A stretch of 64,000 nucleotides of DNA from an uncultured Mollicutes bacterium (lineage in GTDB: Bacteria > Bacillota_I > Bacilli_A > Acholeplasmatales > Anaeroplasmataceae), in assembly GCA_900540705.1 (NCBI GenBank), contig UQGR01000004.1, positions 5,872 to 69,871 on the forward strand, in the 5' to 3' direction. Each line of letters begins with the position of its first letter. The stretch's first letter is position 1. A program made the translations under genes and the position numbers. Positions 1 through 7,459 of the stretch are shown here, piece after piece. Under the pieces are notes generated by a model. It was not told the origin of the DNA, did not search any database, and was given only the letters and a program-made list of their open reading frames with translations.

Positions 1-1
1 T

Positions 2-1180
2 TTGGATAGTGGCTCTCGATTAAATGTTTGGAAGGATAAAGTGGTAGCTAAGCTATTTGGCGTTATGGGAAATATTCTTTCGATGTATGTGTTTTTACTC
101 GTATTAGGTGTAGTTGGTGATATTATTGACTTTGCTGGAAAAAACGTTGAAGGAGAAGATCAATGGATTTTAACCTGTGTGTATGGAGTAGTGTGCATTG
201 CAGGAGCTATGATGTGCTGTAAAGGAAGCACTCTAATCTCCTCCTTAATATCTTCCCAACAAGGACAGGAGGAAGGATTATCCTCTATGGCAACCTCTCA
301 GCTTGCAGGACAAGGAATGAAACTCGCAGGAGCAGGGTTAGCTCTAGCAGGTGGGGGAGCCTTAGCAATGGCTAAGGGTTTAGCAAGCAAGGGGTTAGGA
401 GTTACTAGTAAAAGTATCAGTGGAGCGACAAATTCCTCAGGTGGAAAAGCATCGTTATCTACAAATTCAGCAGGCGGCGAAGGCTCTTCTTCTAGTTTAG
501 CTACCTCTCAAAATCAAGCCTCCTCTTCTCCCAACGCTGTACAAAAAGGGATTAACGCAACTGGTAAAATACCACTCATTGGTGGAGCATTATCTACAAT
601 AGGTGGATTAGCCTATGGTGCTGGAAGACTCGCTGGAAAAGGGATAAAGACGGCAGGGAATGCAGTTTTACATCCTGTGAAGACAGCTAAGTCTATTGGA
701 AATGCTACTAAAACTGCCGGGTCTAACATTAAACATGTCGCCACAGCTCCAGGGAGGGCTATGCAGTTAGGCTTAAAAACTCTATATCAAAAAGCAAGTA
801 GACGAGCTCAAGCTGGTTTAGGACATGTTAGTACCAAAAGTATGGGTTCCGTTGGTAAGGATAAAAAAGTTAAGGCTGCAACAAAATCCTTAAATCAGGC
901 CAACAAATCTTTATATAGAGCTCAAAGAAATCAAGAAAAAGCAGATAAAGACTTCCAAAAGCTAAATCGAAAGTTCCAACAATCAGAAGGGAATTCCAAT
1001 CATAAGCTTAATCAAAAGCTATCTCAATCTGTTGAGAGATTGGAGGCGACCAACAATGAATTAGCGAAAAAAACCACCGCTAGACAACAAGCGGATAACA
1101 ATCTTCTCGCAAAACAAATAGATGTTGGAAGAAGACAATCTAATTCTAAATTAAAGAAAATAGGAGATTCAGAAAAATGA
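2..1180 (+). CDS. TrbL/VirB6-like T4SS membrane protein, C-terminal part (5' truncated)
   Basis: The reading frame is open at the left edge of the window, so only the C-terminal 392 or so residues are present and the apparent TTG start at base 2 is not trustworthy. Two hydrophobic segments are visible at about residues 20-40 and 54-72, followed by a long Gly/Ala/Ser-rich stretch (about 95-290) and a Lys/Gln-rich, probably coiled-coil tail (about 290-392). Polytopic TrbL/VirB6 inner-membrane channel proteins of Gram-positive conjugation systems commonly have such long polar tails. The gene overlaps the virB4 start by four bases (ATGA), which implies translational coupling and a shared secretion role. 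The family assignment rests mainly on this context and on the segment pattern; no catalytic motif exists to confirm it. Confidence 0.6.
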   Translation: MDSGSRLNVWKDKVVAKLFGVMGNILSMYVFLLVLGVVGDIIDFAGKNVEGEDQWILTCVYGVVCIAGAMMCCKGSTLISSLISSQQGQEEGLSSMATSQLAGQGMKLAGAGLALAGGGALAMAKGLASKGLGVTSKSISGATNSSGGKASLSTNSAGGEGSSSSLATSQNQASSSPNAVQKGINATGKIPLIGGALSTIGGLAYGAGRLAGKGIKTAGNAVLHPVKTAKSIGNATKTAGSNIKHVATAPGRAMQLGLKTLYQKASRRAQAGLGHVSTKSMGSVGKDKKVKAATKSLNQANKSLYRAQRNQEKADKDFQKLNRKFQQSEGNSNHKLNQKLSQSVERLEATNNELAKKTTARQQADNNLLAKQIDVGRRQSNSKLKKIGDSEK

Positions 1181-3783
1181 TACGCTTAATACCCCCAAAA
1201 ACAAAAACAAGCTCTACTTTATTTGCAGGCTTTACCTTTAGAGACTTTAGAGTTTGCTTCATCTATGTATTAATTTTATTTATCATCGCTTTTTCAGGAC
1301 TAGATACAATTTTCAGATACTGTCTTATTGCCTGCTTAGCTGTCATTATGATTACCTCTCTTTTAAAGGTGGAATTTGAGATGAGAGCTTATACCTATTA
1401 TATTGCAATGGCAAACTTTGGATTAAGAAAAAGAAAAATACAAGCCTCTTCCTTTAAGGAGGCAACCGGAATTCAAATCTCTTCTACTGGTTTAGTTGAT
1501 GCATCAGAAGGACTATTAAAATCTAAGGCTGTTGAAGTCAAGGGAATTGACTTTGGAATTTTAACAGAAAAAACTCAAGACTCCATTATTGACCATATTT
1601 CTACTATTTTTAAAATGGTCAAGCATGGATCTATATTTAAAATTGAAAAGCCTATTGATTTTTCTTCCTATATTGCGAAAAATAATGAAAAAATCAAATA
1701 CTGGGAAACCTTAATCCAGCAAACGGAAGATAGCGATAAAATAATACGCTATAAAAAAAGAATAGAGGTCCTAGAAAATGTATCTATGACTTTATCCCAT
1801 CTGCATGAGGATAAGGCTGTTCGAGCGGAAGCCTTTTACTTTGTAGCCTATGACTATAATGAGGATGCACTACTCTCTGTATGCCGAAGCATAAAAGGAC
1901 TTTTAGAAGCGGAAGGCATTGAGGCAGAGCTGGTAGACGAACAAAATATGAAAATCTTTTATCAGCAATTTTATAATACAGAGTTTAATGAAGACAATGA
2001 TCTCATATTAAATGCAGTTCATGAGCGTTGGAATAAATTAAAAATCGGAGAGGAAATCTATAAAATTGCCACTTTAACAGGGCTCCCCAGCATATGTGGA
2101 AATGCCTGGGCGTGGGAGCTATTTGCAATACCAGATACAAAGGTTAGACTTCACTTCTCTCAAGCCTCTGACAAAAGTAAGCAGTATTCTGCCATTAATA
2201 AATCCATTATAGAACTTCAAGGTAGACTTTCTGAAAAAAATCTAACAGAATCTAAAAAAATAGATATTAATAATGATATAGATTCTCTTCAATTGTTGCT
2301 TCAACAGCTAAAGATGGACAATGAACAGCTTCATACTGTAACCTTCTTCATTTTATATCCAGAATATGCAAGTAAAAAGGTAGATGAAATCATTCGAAAC
2401 AATAACATTTATGTAAATCACCTATACTTTCATCAGCTAGAGGCCTATCTGTCTATGCAACCCTATAATTTGCCTCAAAAAAATTTAGAAAAGAAAATTT
2501 CCATCAACCTACAATCAAGTACTTTAGCGGCTACCTTTCCCTTTGTCTCTCATTTATTTTTAGATCCTGATGGAGATTATCTAGGAGATAGCAGATATCC
2601 TGTTTTCTTTGATATATTTGATTCTTGGAAAAAGCATCATGCCCTCAGAACAAATTCTAATATTGTTATCATAGGAAAATCTGGGGGAGGAAAATCCTTC
2701 TTTACCAAAAAAATGCTTCTTCAGCAAGCATGTAATGGTACTAAAATTTTTGCGTTAGACCCTGAAAATGAATATCAGGTTTTAGCCTCCAATTTGGGAG
2801 GTAACTGGATAGATATGGGTGGTATCACCTCTGGAAAAATTAATCCATTCCATGTGTTTCCTTCCCTAAGTGATGATTCCTCAGGGAGCGGAGAATTAAA
2901 AAGTCAAAGACAATTTTTGCAGGAATTTTTCACCATCACTATGCCAACCCTAGATGAGGAGGCAAGACCCTTTTTAAATCAAGCCATTCAAATGGTTTAT
3001 CTTAAGAAAAACATAACTGATGAAACAGACTTTTCTGTTTTGCCAGCAGAGGCCTATCCAACCTTTGACGACCTATATCAGGTGGCAAAGGAAGCCTTTT
3101 TAAATCCGAAAACCTATGATTTTGATAAAATAAATTGGCGAAGAATAGTAAATACATTAGAGGATTTTAGGGATGGCGGTCTTTATTCCAATCTATGGAA
3201 TGGTCCTACCACAATGAAGCTAGAAAATGAATTTACCGTATTAAATTTTCAATCCCTATTTGCAAATAATAATACAGTTGTAGCCAATGGACAGATGCTG
3301 CTGGCGATGCGGTTTTTAATGCAAGAGGTCATTAAGAATAAAGCACGTAATGAGGATTTAGGATTAAACAATAATATACAAATTGTCGTTGATGAGGCCC
3401 ACCAGTTTATCAATCCTGAATTTCCTGTTGCCTTAACCTTTATGAGTCAAATGACTAAGAGAATAAGAAAATATGGAGGAGGTATGGTAGTAACCACCCA
3501 GAACATAAAGGACTTTATTGGACAAAGTGAAGCAACTAAGGCTAAAGCAACCGCCGTGTTAAATGGTTGTCAATATTCTGCCATATTCGGTCTTCTTCCA
3601 GATGATGTGAATAGTGTCATTGACCTATATCGTTCCTACAATGGGGGACTAACCCAAGCAGAGATTGATGCCTTGACCTCTGCAAAACAGGGAGAAGCCC
3701 TATTTATGATTGACTATAAAACAAGAGTAACAGCCAAGATTGAATTGTACTATAATGAAATACAATACCTAGAAAAAAGATAA
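1177..3783 (+). CDS. virB4: VirB4/TraE-type conjugation ATPase with PrgI-like N-terminus
   Basis: This is the cytoplasmic motor ATPase that energises type IV secretion and substrate transfer at the membrane. The first ~70 residues carry two hydrophobic segments (about 26-45 and 47-64) resembling the small PrgI/VirB3 protein, so VirB3 and VirB4 functions appear fused. The VirB4 body follows, with Walker A GKSGGGKS at residues 500-507 and Walker B IQIVVDEAH with Asp739-Glu740. The final part (VVTTQNIKDF, then the GEALFMID tail) is typical of the family, and the length of 868 residues is normal. It is translationally coupled to the TrbL-like gene upstream and is followed by the ToxIN locus. Family assignment is secure; which substrate the machine moves is not shown. 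Confidence 0.93.
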   Translation: MIRLIPPKTKTSSTLFAGFTFRDFRVCFIYVLILFIIAFSGLDTIFRYCLIACLAVIMITSLLKVEFEMRAYTYYIAMANFGLRKRKIQASSFKEATGIQISSTGLVDASEGLLKSKAVEVKGIDFGILTEKTQDSIIDHISTIFKMVKHGSIFKIEKPIDFSSYIAKNNEKIKYWETLIQQTEDSDKIIRYKKRIEVLENVSMTLSHLHEDKAVRAEAFYFVAYDYNEDALLSVCRSIKGLLEAEGIEAELVDEQNMKIFYQQFYNTEFNEDNDLILNAVHERWNKLKIGEEIYKIATLTGLPSICGNAWAWELFAIPDTKVRLHFSQASDKSKQYSAINKSIIELQGRLSEKNLTESKKIDINNDIDSLQLLLQQLKMDNEQLHTVTFFILYPEYASKKVDEIIRNNNIYVNHLYFHQLEAYLSMQPYNLPQKNLEKKISINLQSSTLAATFPFVSHLFLDPDGDYLGDSRYPVFFDIFDSWKKHHALRTNSNIVIIGKSGGGKSFFTKKMLLQQACNGTKIFALDPENEYQVLASNLGGNWIDMGGITSGKINPFHVFPSLSDDSSGSGELKSQRQFLQEFFTITMPTLDEEARPFLNQAIQMVYLKKNITDETDFSVLPAEAYPTFDDLYQVAKEAFLNPKTYDFDKINWRRIVNTLEDFRDGGLYSNLWNGPTTMKLENEFTVLNFQSLFANNNTVVANGQMLLAMRFLMQEVIKNKARNEDLGLNNNIQIVVDEAHQFINPEFPVALTFMSQMTKRIRKYGGGMVVTTQNIKDFIGQSEATKAKATAVLNGCQYSAIFGLLPDDVNSVIDLYRSYNGGLTQAEIDALTSAKQGEALFMIDYKTRVTAKIELYYNEIQYLEKR

Positions 3784-3798
3784 AAGATTGTCTTCTTC

Positions 3799-3827
3799 TT
3801 GATTTTAAACTTAAAATAGCATATAAT
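3799..3827 (+). promoter_or_regulatory. Promoter of the ToxI antitoxin RNA
   Basis: A -35 box TTGATT (3799-3804), a 17-bp spacer and a perfect -10 box TATAAT (3822-3827) lie just after the virB4 stop. The predicted transcription start is near 3834, immediately before the antitoxin repeat. Placement upstream of the RNA repeats is what the ToxIN family requires. Confidence 0.75.
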
Positions 3828-3844
3828 ATAAGCGAAGTAGAAAT

Positions 3845-3894
3845 ACTTTAAGTTCAGGTGATTCGCTACCATATAATGCGAAACTTTAAGTTCA
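3845..3894 (+). repeat. ToxI repeat: one full 38-nt unit plus partial copy
   Basis: ACTTTAAGTTCA is repeated exactly at 3845 and 3883, a period of 38 nt. The sequence GCGAA precedes the second copy and GCGAAGTAGAAAT precedes the first, which is consistent with family cleavage within A-rich junctions. Only one complete pseudoknot unit can form. Confidence 0.75.
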
Positions 3895-3899
3895 ATGAA

Positions 3900-3938
3900 A
3901 GATGCTTGACTATCCAAAGGTTAAGCATCTTTTTATTT
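3900..3938 (+). terminator. Rho-independent terminator between toxI and toxN
   Basis: AGATGCTT (3900-3907) pairs with AAGCATCT (3923-3930), followed by a T-rich run (TTTTTATTT). In ToxIN loci such a leaky terminator sets the ratio of antitoxin RNA to toxin mRNA. Confidence 0.85.
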
Positions 3939-3956
3939 ATAGCTATGGGAGGAAAT

Positions 3957-4805
3957 ATGAAGCTATACAATATAAGTGATAACTACATCAAATATATAAG
4001 TGAATTTGATACGAATGTCTTATCTAGCCATGAAGAAGATAGAATCTATGGTAGACCCTATATTGGAATAGTAATTCAATATTCAGAATTGAATTATTTT
4101 ATTCCACTTTCTTCTCCTGCAAATACCGATTATACTGCTTCTGGAAATATAAAGCCTAGTACCACTACAATAAAAAGAATTATTTCAAACCAACAATTAT
4201 TAGGAAAGTTAAGAATCAATAATATGATTCCTGTCCCAGATAGCGAAATTATTCCAATTGATTTTTCCCATCAAAATAAAACAAGTACGGATATCCAATA
4301 TCTTCACTTATTAAACAAACAAAGAATTTTTTTGAATTCAATACAAGATGAAATCAAACGTGATGCAAATGCTGTATATAAACAAAAAATCATGGAAAAA
4401 AATTCAAGCTACTGGAAAAACGGCAAACTGCCTGGCTATTTAGATTCTACTGTAAATTTTTTAGTTCTAGAGGAAAAATGTAAAGAATGGTCTAAAAACA
4501 AAATGGCAGAGTCCAAGGAATATATGAATGAAAAAGAGCTTTTATTAAAAGTACAAAAGATAAGATATGAAAAAGAAAATTTAACCAGTTTACTGAATCA
4601 AAAGTTTGAATGTAAAGAAGGAAAATTTCAAATCCTAGAATTGAAAAAAGAAAATGCTCAAGTATCAGCACTCCTTTTAGAAATAGAAACAGGAAAAATA
4701 TTATTAGAAGAAAAATTTGCATCTAGTAAGCCATTAAAGCTTCAACGTAAAGAAGCAAACTCCATAAATAAAAACTCTAAATTTGCAACTTCCAAATCGA
4801 AATGA
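3957..4805 (+). CDS. toxN: ToxN/AbiQ-family endoribonuclease toxin with long C-terminal extension
   Basis: This is the protein toxin of a type III toxin-antitoxin pair, a sequence-specific RNase usually linked to phage abortive infection or plasmid maintenance. The ATG at 3957 is chosen because GGGAGG lies just upstream and the N-terminus MKLYNISDNYIKYI matches ToxN; the open frame extends further upstream only through the antitoxin RNA and terminator. Family landmarks seen are Tyr10, PYIGIV, PLSSP (50-54), INNMIPVP and the region VNFLVLEEKCKEW near residue 175. Position 55, a Lys in the Pectobacterium toxin as I recall, is Ala here. About 95 residues after the core form a Glu/Lys-rich, probably helical extension absent from the ~170-residue classical toxins. 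It sits inside the T4SS gene cluster and converges with the pilin gene. Confidence 0.85.
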   Translation: MKLYNISDNYIKYISEFDTNVLSSHEEDRIYGRPYIGIVIQYSELNYFIPLSSPANTDYTASGNIKPSTTTIKRIISNQQLLGKLRINNMIPVPDSEIIPIDFSHQNKTSTDIQYLHLLNKQRIFLNSIQDEIKRDANAVYKQKIMEKNSSYWKNGKLPGYLDSTVNFLVLEEKCKEWSKNKMAESKEYMNEKELLLKVQKIRYEKENLTSLLNQKFECKEGKFQILELKKENAQVSALLLEIETGKILLEEKFASSKPLKLQRKEANSINKNSKFATSKSK

Positions 4806-4807
4806 AA

Positions 4808-4852
4808 AAGAGCTGTTTAGAAACTAAAACGTTTCTAACAGCTCCTTTTTTA
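4808..4852. terminator. Bidirectional terminator between convergent toxN and pilin genes
   Basis: GAGCTGTTTAGAAAC (4810-4824) pairs with GTTTCTAACAGCTC (4831-4844) with one bulged base. It is flanked by an A run on the left and CTTTTTT on the right, so it can end transcription from both sides. Confidence 0.85.
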
Positions 4853-5179
4853 ACTTATAAATACATTTTGCAATATTGTCCATATTGTTGCAGAGGCAAA
4901 TACGATTCCAGTTCCAATTCCGAACCAAATCATTCTACCCTTAAGCTTCTGCCGTTCTTCTGCCTGCTGAGCAGTCATAAACTGAAATCCGATTGCAATC
5001 ACGATGATTACACCAATAACAGTTATGCCCCAAGTGAGAATACTAATAATAGTCTTCACTAAATCACTCAGCTCATTAAGCCCGTCAACATCCTGTGTTA
5101 CATCAAGAAAAACAGGACTGGACATTGCTTTCCCAATTAAATTTTTCATGGCGCTTGTTTTAAGTTTTTCTCCTTTCAT
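4850..5179 (-). CDS. VirB2/TrbC-like small two-TM T4SS protein (pilin-type)
   Basis: This small membrane protein has an Asp-rich N-terminal segment (VTQDVDGLNELSDLVK), then two hydrophobic helices: TIISILTWGITVIGVIIVIA and, after a short AEERQKLKGR basic loop, MIWFGIGTGIVFASATIW. That hairpin with a short positive loop is the hallmark of VirB2/TrbC pilins and their Gram-positive counterparts. The ATG at 5179 is preferred because the promoter -10 box lies at 5206-5211, so an upstream in-frame ATG (5215) would not be transcribed. The next ATG (5149) also starts a plausible protein, with AAAGGAG about 20 nt upstream. It is the only minus-strand gene in the T4SS block and has its own strong promoter, fitting a subunit needed in high copy. 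Confidence 0.68.
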   Translation of the reverse strand: MKGEKLKTSAMKNLIGKAMSSPVFLDVTQDVDGLNELSDLVKTIISILTWGITVIGVIIVIAIGFQFMTAQQAEERQKLKGRMIWFGIGTGIVFASATIWTILQNVFIS

Positions 5180-5205
5180 AGTTTGCGGAATTATCCGTTG
5201 TAAAA

Positions 5206-5234
5206 ATAATAGCATAGATATTTCTCATTGTCAA
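5206..5234 (-). promoter_or_regulatory. Strong sigma-A-type promoter for the pilin-like gene
   Basis: On the minus strand a perfect -35 TTGACA (5229-5234), a 17-bp spacer and -10 TATTAT (5206-5211) lie 26 bases upstream of the ATG at 5179. This position fixes the start of the pilin-like gene downstream of the in-frame ATG at 5215. Confidence 0.78.
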
Positions 5235-5319
5235 TCTATTGAATACTATATTTTTTTACCCACTTTCTTTTAATTTGAAAATCTAAAATAAAGCTTTATA
5301 AAAAAATTGAAATCTAGAA

Positions 5320-5348
5320 TTGCTTTTCTTAAAAAGAATCGGTATAAT
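5320..5348 (+). promoter_or_regulatory. Promoter for virD4 and the giant repeat protein
   Basis: A -35 TTGCTT (5320-5325), a 17-bp spacer and a perfect -10 TATAAT (5343-5348) lie about 170 bases upstream of the chosen virD4 start. The long leader that results is described separately. Confidence 0.65.
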
Positions 5349-5354
5349 ATAACT

Positions 5355-5517
5355 ATAAAGAAAATATATAAATCGTAAGCGCCCACTCACGAAGAATTTT
5401 ATTTTATCTCTTAAATTATTTTTTAATATGCCATTACTGGCGTTATTTAAGAGAAATCGTATGATTCAATACTTCTTTTTTGGTTGGGCTTGCTTACCTA
5501 AAAGAGAGGGATTGACA
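5355..5517 (+). promoter_or_regulatory. Structured 5' leader of virD4 mRNA
   Basis: The leader contains a perfect 10-bp stem, TCTCTTAAAT (5407-5416) with ATTTAAGAGA (5445-5454). Inside its loop is a small GCC/GGC stem (5430-5432 with 5439-5441). A separate hairpin with loop CGCCCA lies at 5374-5391. There is no U-run after the main stem, so it does not look like a terminator. Its function is unknown; a protein-binding operator RNA or part of a transfer origin are possibilities. Confidence 0.45.
5374..5391 (+). repeat. Hairpin with CGCCCA loop, copy 1 (nic-like)
   Basis: CGTAAG (5374-5379) and CTCACG (5386-5391) form an inverted repeat with one mismatch around the loop CGCCCA. The 12-mer TAAGCGCCCACT (5376-5387) recurs exactly at 7471-7482. 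The GCGCCC core resembles the nic region TAAGTGCGCCCT of MOBQ-type transfer origins as I remember it. Confidence 0.4.
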
Positions 5518-7434
5518 ATGAAAAAACTAGGAAAAATTATTGGTTTACTATGCATAGCTGATATCGGTATTTTTTTACTTTTGGTTTTTTTGATAGGAGC
5601 TTTTATGAGCTTTGTATCTCCACCAGTAGAAAAACTAACCCTATCAGCTATTTTTTTATCGGGAATTAAGATATACTACTTACCACTAATCGTAACGCTA
5701 GCTTTTACCGTATATATCGGCTACAAACTAGGAATACAAAAGCTCTTGGGGTTTAAAAAAGCTCTAACTCTAACGGAACGTGCAGACTCTAATCTGTATG
5801 GTCAGGCTGAATTTATGACAAATAAAGAACTAAAAGCCTTATACGGAAAGAAAAACAAAATTAAAAAATATAATAAAAAAACAAAAGAGTATGTTATAGA
5901 GGAAAAAGCTTCAGGTGAGGATATTGACTGGAAATATTTAGTGGATGAGGAAGCAGAAGGCTATGTAATACGCTCCTATAAAAGAAACGAAACCCTATTT
6001 ATTGATACTCTTAAAAAAATGAACTGCCTTGTTATAGGAACAGCTGGAACAGGAAAATCCTTATACTATCTAGGACCAACCATTCAGGCAAATGCGAGAA
6101 GCAGCACAAAAGCTTCTATGCTAATTAACGATGTAAAGGGCGAGCTGTTTGAAGCTCATTCTAAGTTTTTGAAGGAACAAGGCTATACCGTAATCTGTAT
6201 CAATTTAAGAAATCCGAGAAACTCTACTCGAATCAATATATTAGATGATATCTGGGACATGTATCATGCCTACATAGAAACTAAAGACGGAAATTATTTA
6301 GATTTGACCAGCCAGTATATCGTTGAGATTGCAGAGATTCTCTCTCCACCAATAGATGGAAATAATAAAGAATTTGGAGATGGAGCCATTGGTATTTTGT
6401 GTGCAATACTTTGGGGGATGCTTGAGGACTCTACCAACCCTAATTATAAATTCACAAAGGATATGTTTACAATCAGTCAAATTTCAAATATTTTAAATAA
6501 GCAATCTAAATATTTAATAGACTTTTTAACTCATCGAGATGCACAGACCTCTCATGTTTTTGAAAATGCTTCTATGATTATAGATAATGCAAGTGAAAAA
6601 ACCGTTTCTTCTTATCTTTCCACTCTCCAAACGAATTTAAGAAAATTTTTAGATCCAGGAATAGAGTATTTGACACAAACCTCGGATTTTGATTTAAACG
6701 GCATTACTCAAAAACCAACTGCTATCTTTCTAATCATTCCAGATGAAAGCTCAACTCGTTATGTGCTTGCTACTGCAATTATTGTTCAAATTTACAATAA
6801 GCTGATTGCAACAGCATCCAAGCAGGAAAATCTTAGTTTAGATAGACCATGGTACTTCTTCTTAGATGAATTTGGACAAATGCCTAAAATAGCCAAATTT
6901 CCAAACTGGATAGCTGTATGCAGATCGAGAAACATCTATCTATGTCCCGTCGTACAGGCCAACTCTCAGTTAAAATCCGTGTTTGGAGAAAATGATGCAA
7001 TCACCATTCAGGACCAATGCCATTTAAAGATTTTTCTAGGATCTAATGATTTTAGCACACTGGAGTATTTTCAAAAACAGCTTGGAACCTATACTGTATA
7101 CAACCGCTCTGCCTCAATTAACGAGAACACTCTAAAAAATAAAGAGTTTGAAGGAACTACCTCTATTACGAAAAAGGATTTAGTCACAATAGATGAGCTC
7201 CAATACCTAAAGCCTGGCAATGGATATATCACAATTCGCGGTCAAAAGCCAATAAAAACTACCTTTGTTCCCATTTTTGACGAAGAATGCAAACAGAAAA
7301 AAATATTTATCCTAGGTAGTATTCGGTTAAGTATTCCTGAAAAAAAAGAAAGCTATACCTTTTATAGCCTAGATGAACGAGAAACCATTTACTTGTCTGA
7401 GGAACTAGAGGGTATAGAAGAAAACCTAAAATAA
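5518..7434 (+). CDS. virD4: VirD4/TraG-family type IV coupling protein ATPase
   Basis: This coupling protein is the inner-membrane ATPase that docks DNA or protein substrates onto the T4SS. The ATG at 5518 is chosen because AGAGAGGG lies at proper distance; the in-frame ATG at 5428 lies inside the leader hairpin and has no ribosome-binding site. Two N-terminal transmembrane helices are visible (about residues 8-30 and 44-66). Walker A GTAGTGKS spans residues 174-181 and Walker B FFLDEFG has Asp450-Glu451. The downstream region QANSQLKSVFGE and the DQCHLKIFLGSND segment are typical of TraG. The length of 638 residues is normal. It is followed by the giant repeat protein after 25 bases, most likely in one mRNA. 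Confidence 0.93.
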   Translation: MKKLGKIIGLLCIADIGIFLLLVFLIGAFMSFVSPPVEKLTLSAIFLSGIKIYYLPLIVTLAFTVYIGYKLGIQKLLGFKKALTLTERADSNLYGQAEFMTNKELKALYGKKNKIKKYNKKTKEYVIEEKASGEDIDWKYLVDEEAEGYVIRSYKRNETLFIDTLKKMNCLVIGTAGTGKSLYYLGPTIQANARSSTKASMLINDVKGELFEAHSKFLKEQGYTVICINLRNPRNSTRINILDDIWDMYHAYIETKDGNYLDLTSQYIVEIAEILSPPIDGNNKEFGDGAIGILCAILWGMLEDSTNPNYKFTKDMFTISQISNILNKQSKYLIDFLTHRDAQTSHVFENASMIIDNASEKTVSSYLSTLQTNLRKFLDPGIEYLTQTSDFDLNGITQKPTAIFLIIPDESSTRYVLATAIIVQIYNKLIATASKQENLSLDRPWYFFLDEFGQMPKIAKFPNWIAVCRSRNIYLCPVVQANSQLKSVFGENDAITIQDQCHLKIFLGSNDFSTLEYFQKQLGTYTVYNRSASINENTLKNKEFEGTTSITKKDLVTIDELQYLKPGNGYITIRGQKPIKTTFVPIFDEECKQKKIFILGSIRLSIPEKKESYTFYSLDERETIYLSEELEGIEENLK

Positions 7435-7459
7435 AAAAATTTAAATAAGGAGATAAAAC

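Larger units (their letters stand above)
3834..3938 (+). ncRNA. toxI: ToxI-like RNA antitoxin (type III TA)
   Basis: In ToxIN/AbiQ systems the antitoxin is a repeat RNA that the toxin cleaves and that then folds into pseudoknots inhibiting the toxin. Here the segment AGGTGATTCGCTACC (3856-3870), followed by an A/T-rich stretch and CTTTAAGTTC, closely matches my memory of the Pectobacterium ToxI unit, which begins AGGTGATTTGCTACC. The block ACTTTAAGTTCA occurs at 3845-3856 and again at 3883-3894, so the unit is 38 nt and only about 1.3 units are present. A promoter lies upstream, and a terminator separates the RNA from toxN, exactly as in the family. Identification is from motif and layout; repeat number is far below the 2-5 usual in characterised loci. 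Confidence 0.82.

Noticed and set aside
3858..3956. N-terminal extension of toxN starting at 3858
   Set aside because: It runs through the antitoxin repeat RNA and its terminator. The ToxN family start and the ribosome-binding site are at 3957.
4492..4722. Hydrophobic minus-strand ORF opposite toxN
   Set aside because: It is a mirror of the Lys/Glu-rich toxN tail, with no start signals.
5428..5517. Earlier in-frame ATG for virD4
   Set aside because: It lies in the loop of the leader stem-loop and has no ribosome-binding site, while 5518 has AGAGAGGG and begins the membrane segment typical of the family.
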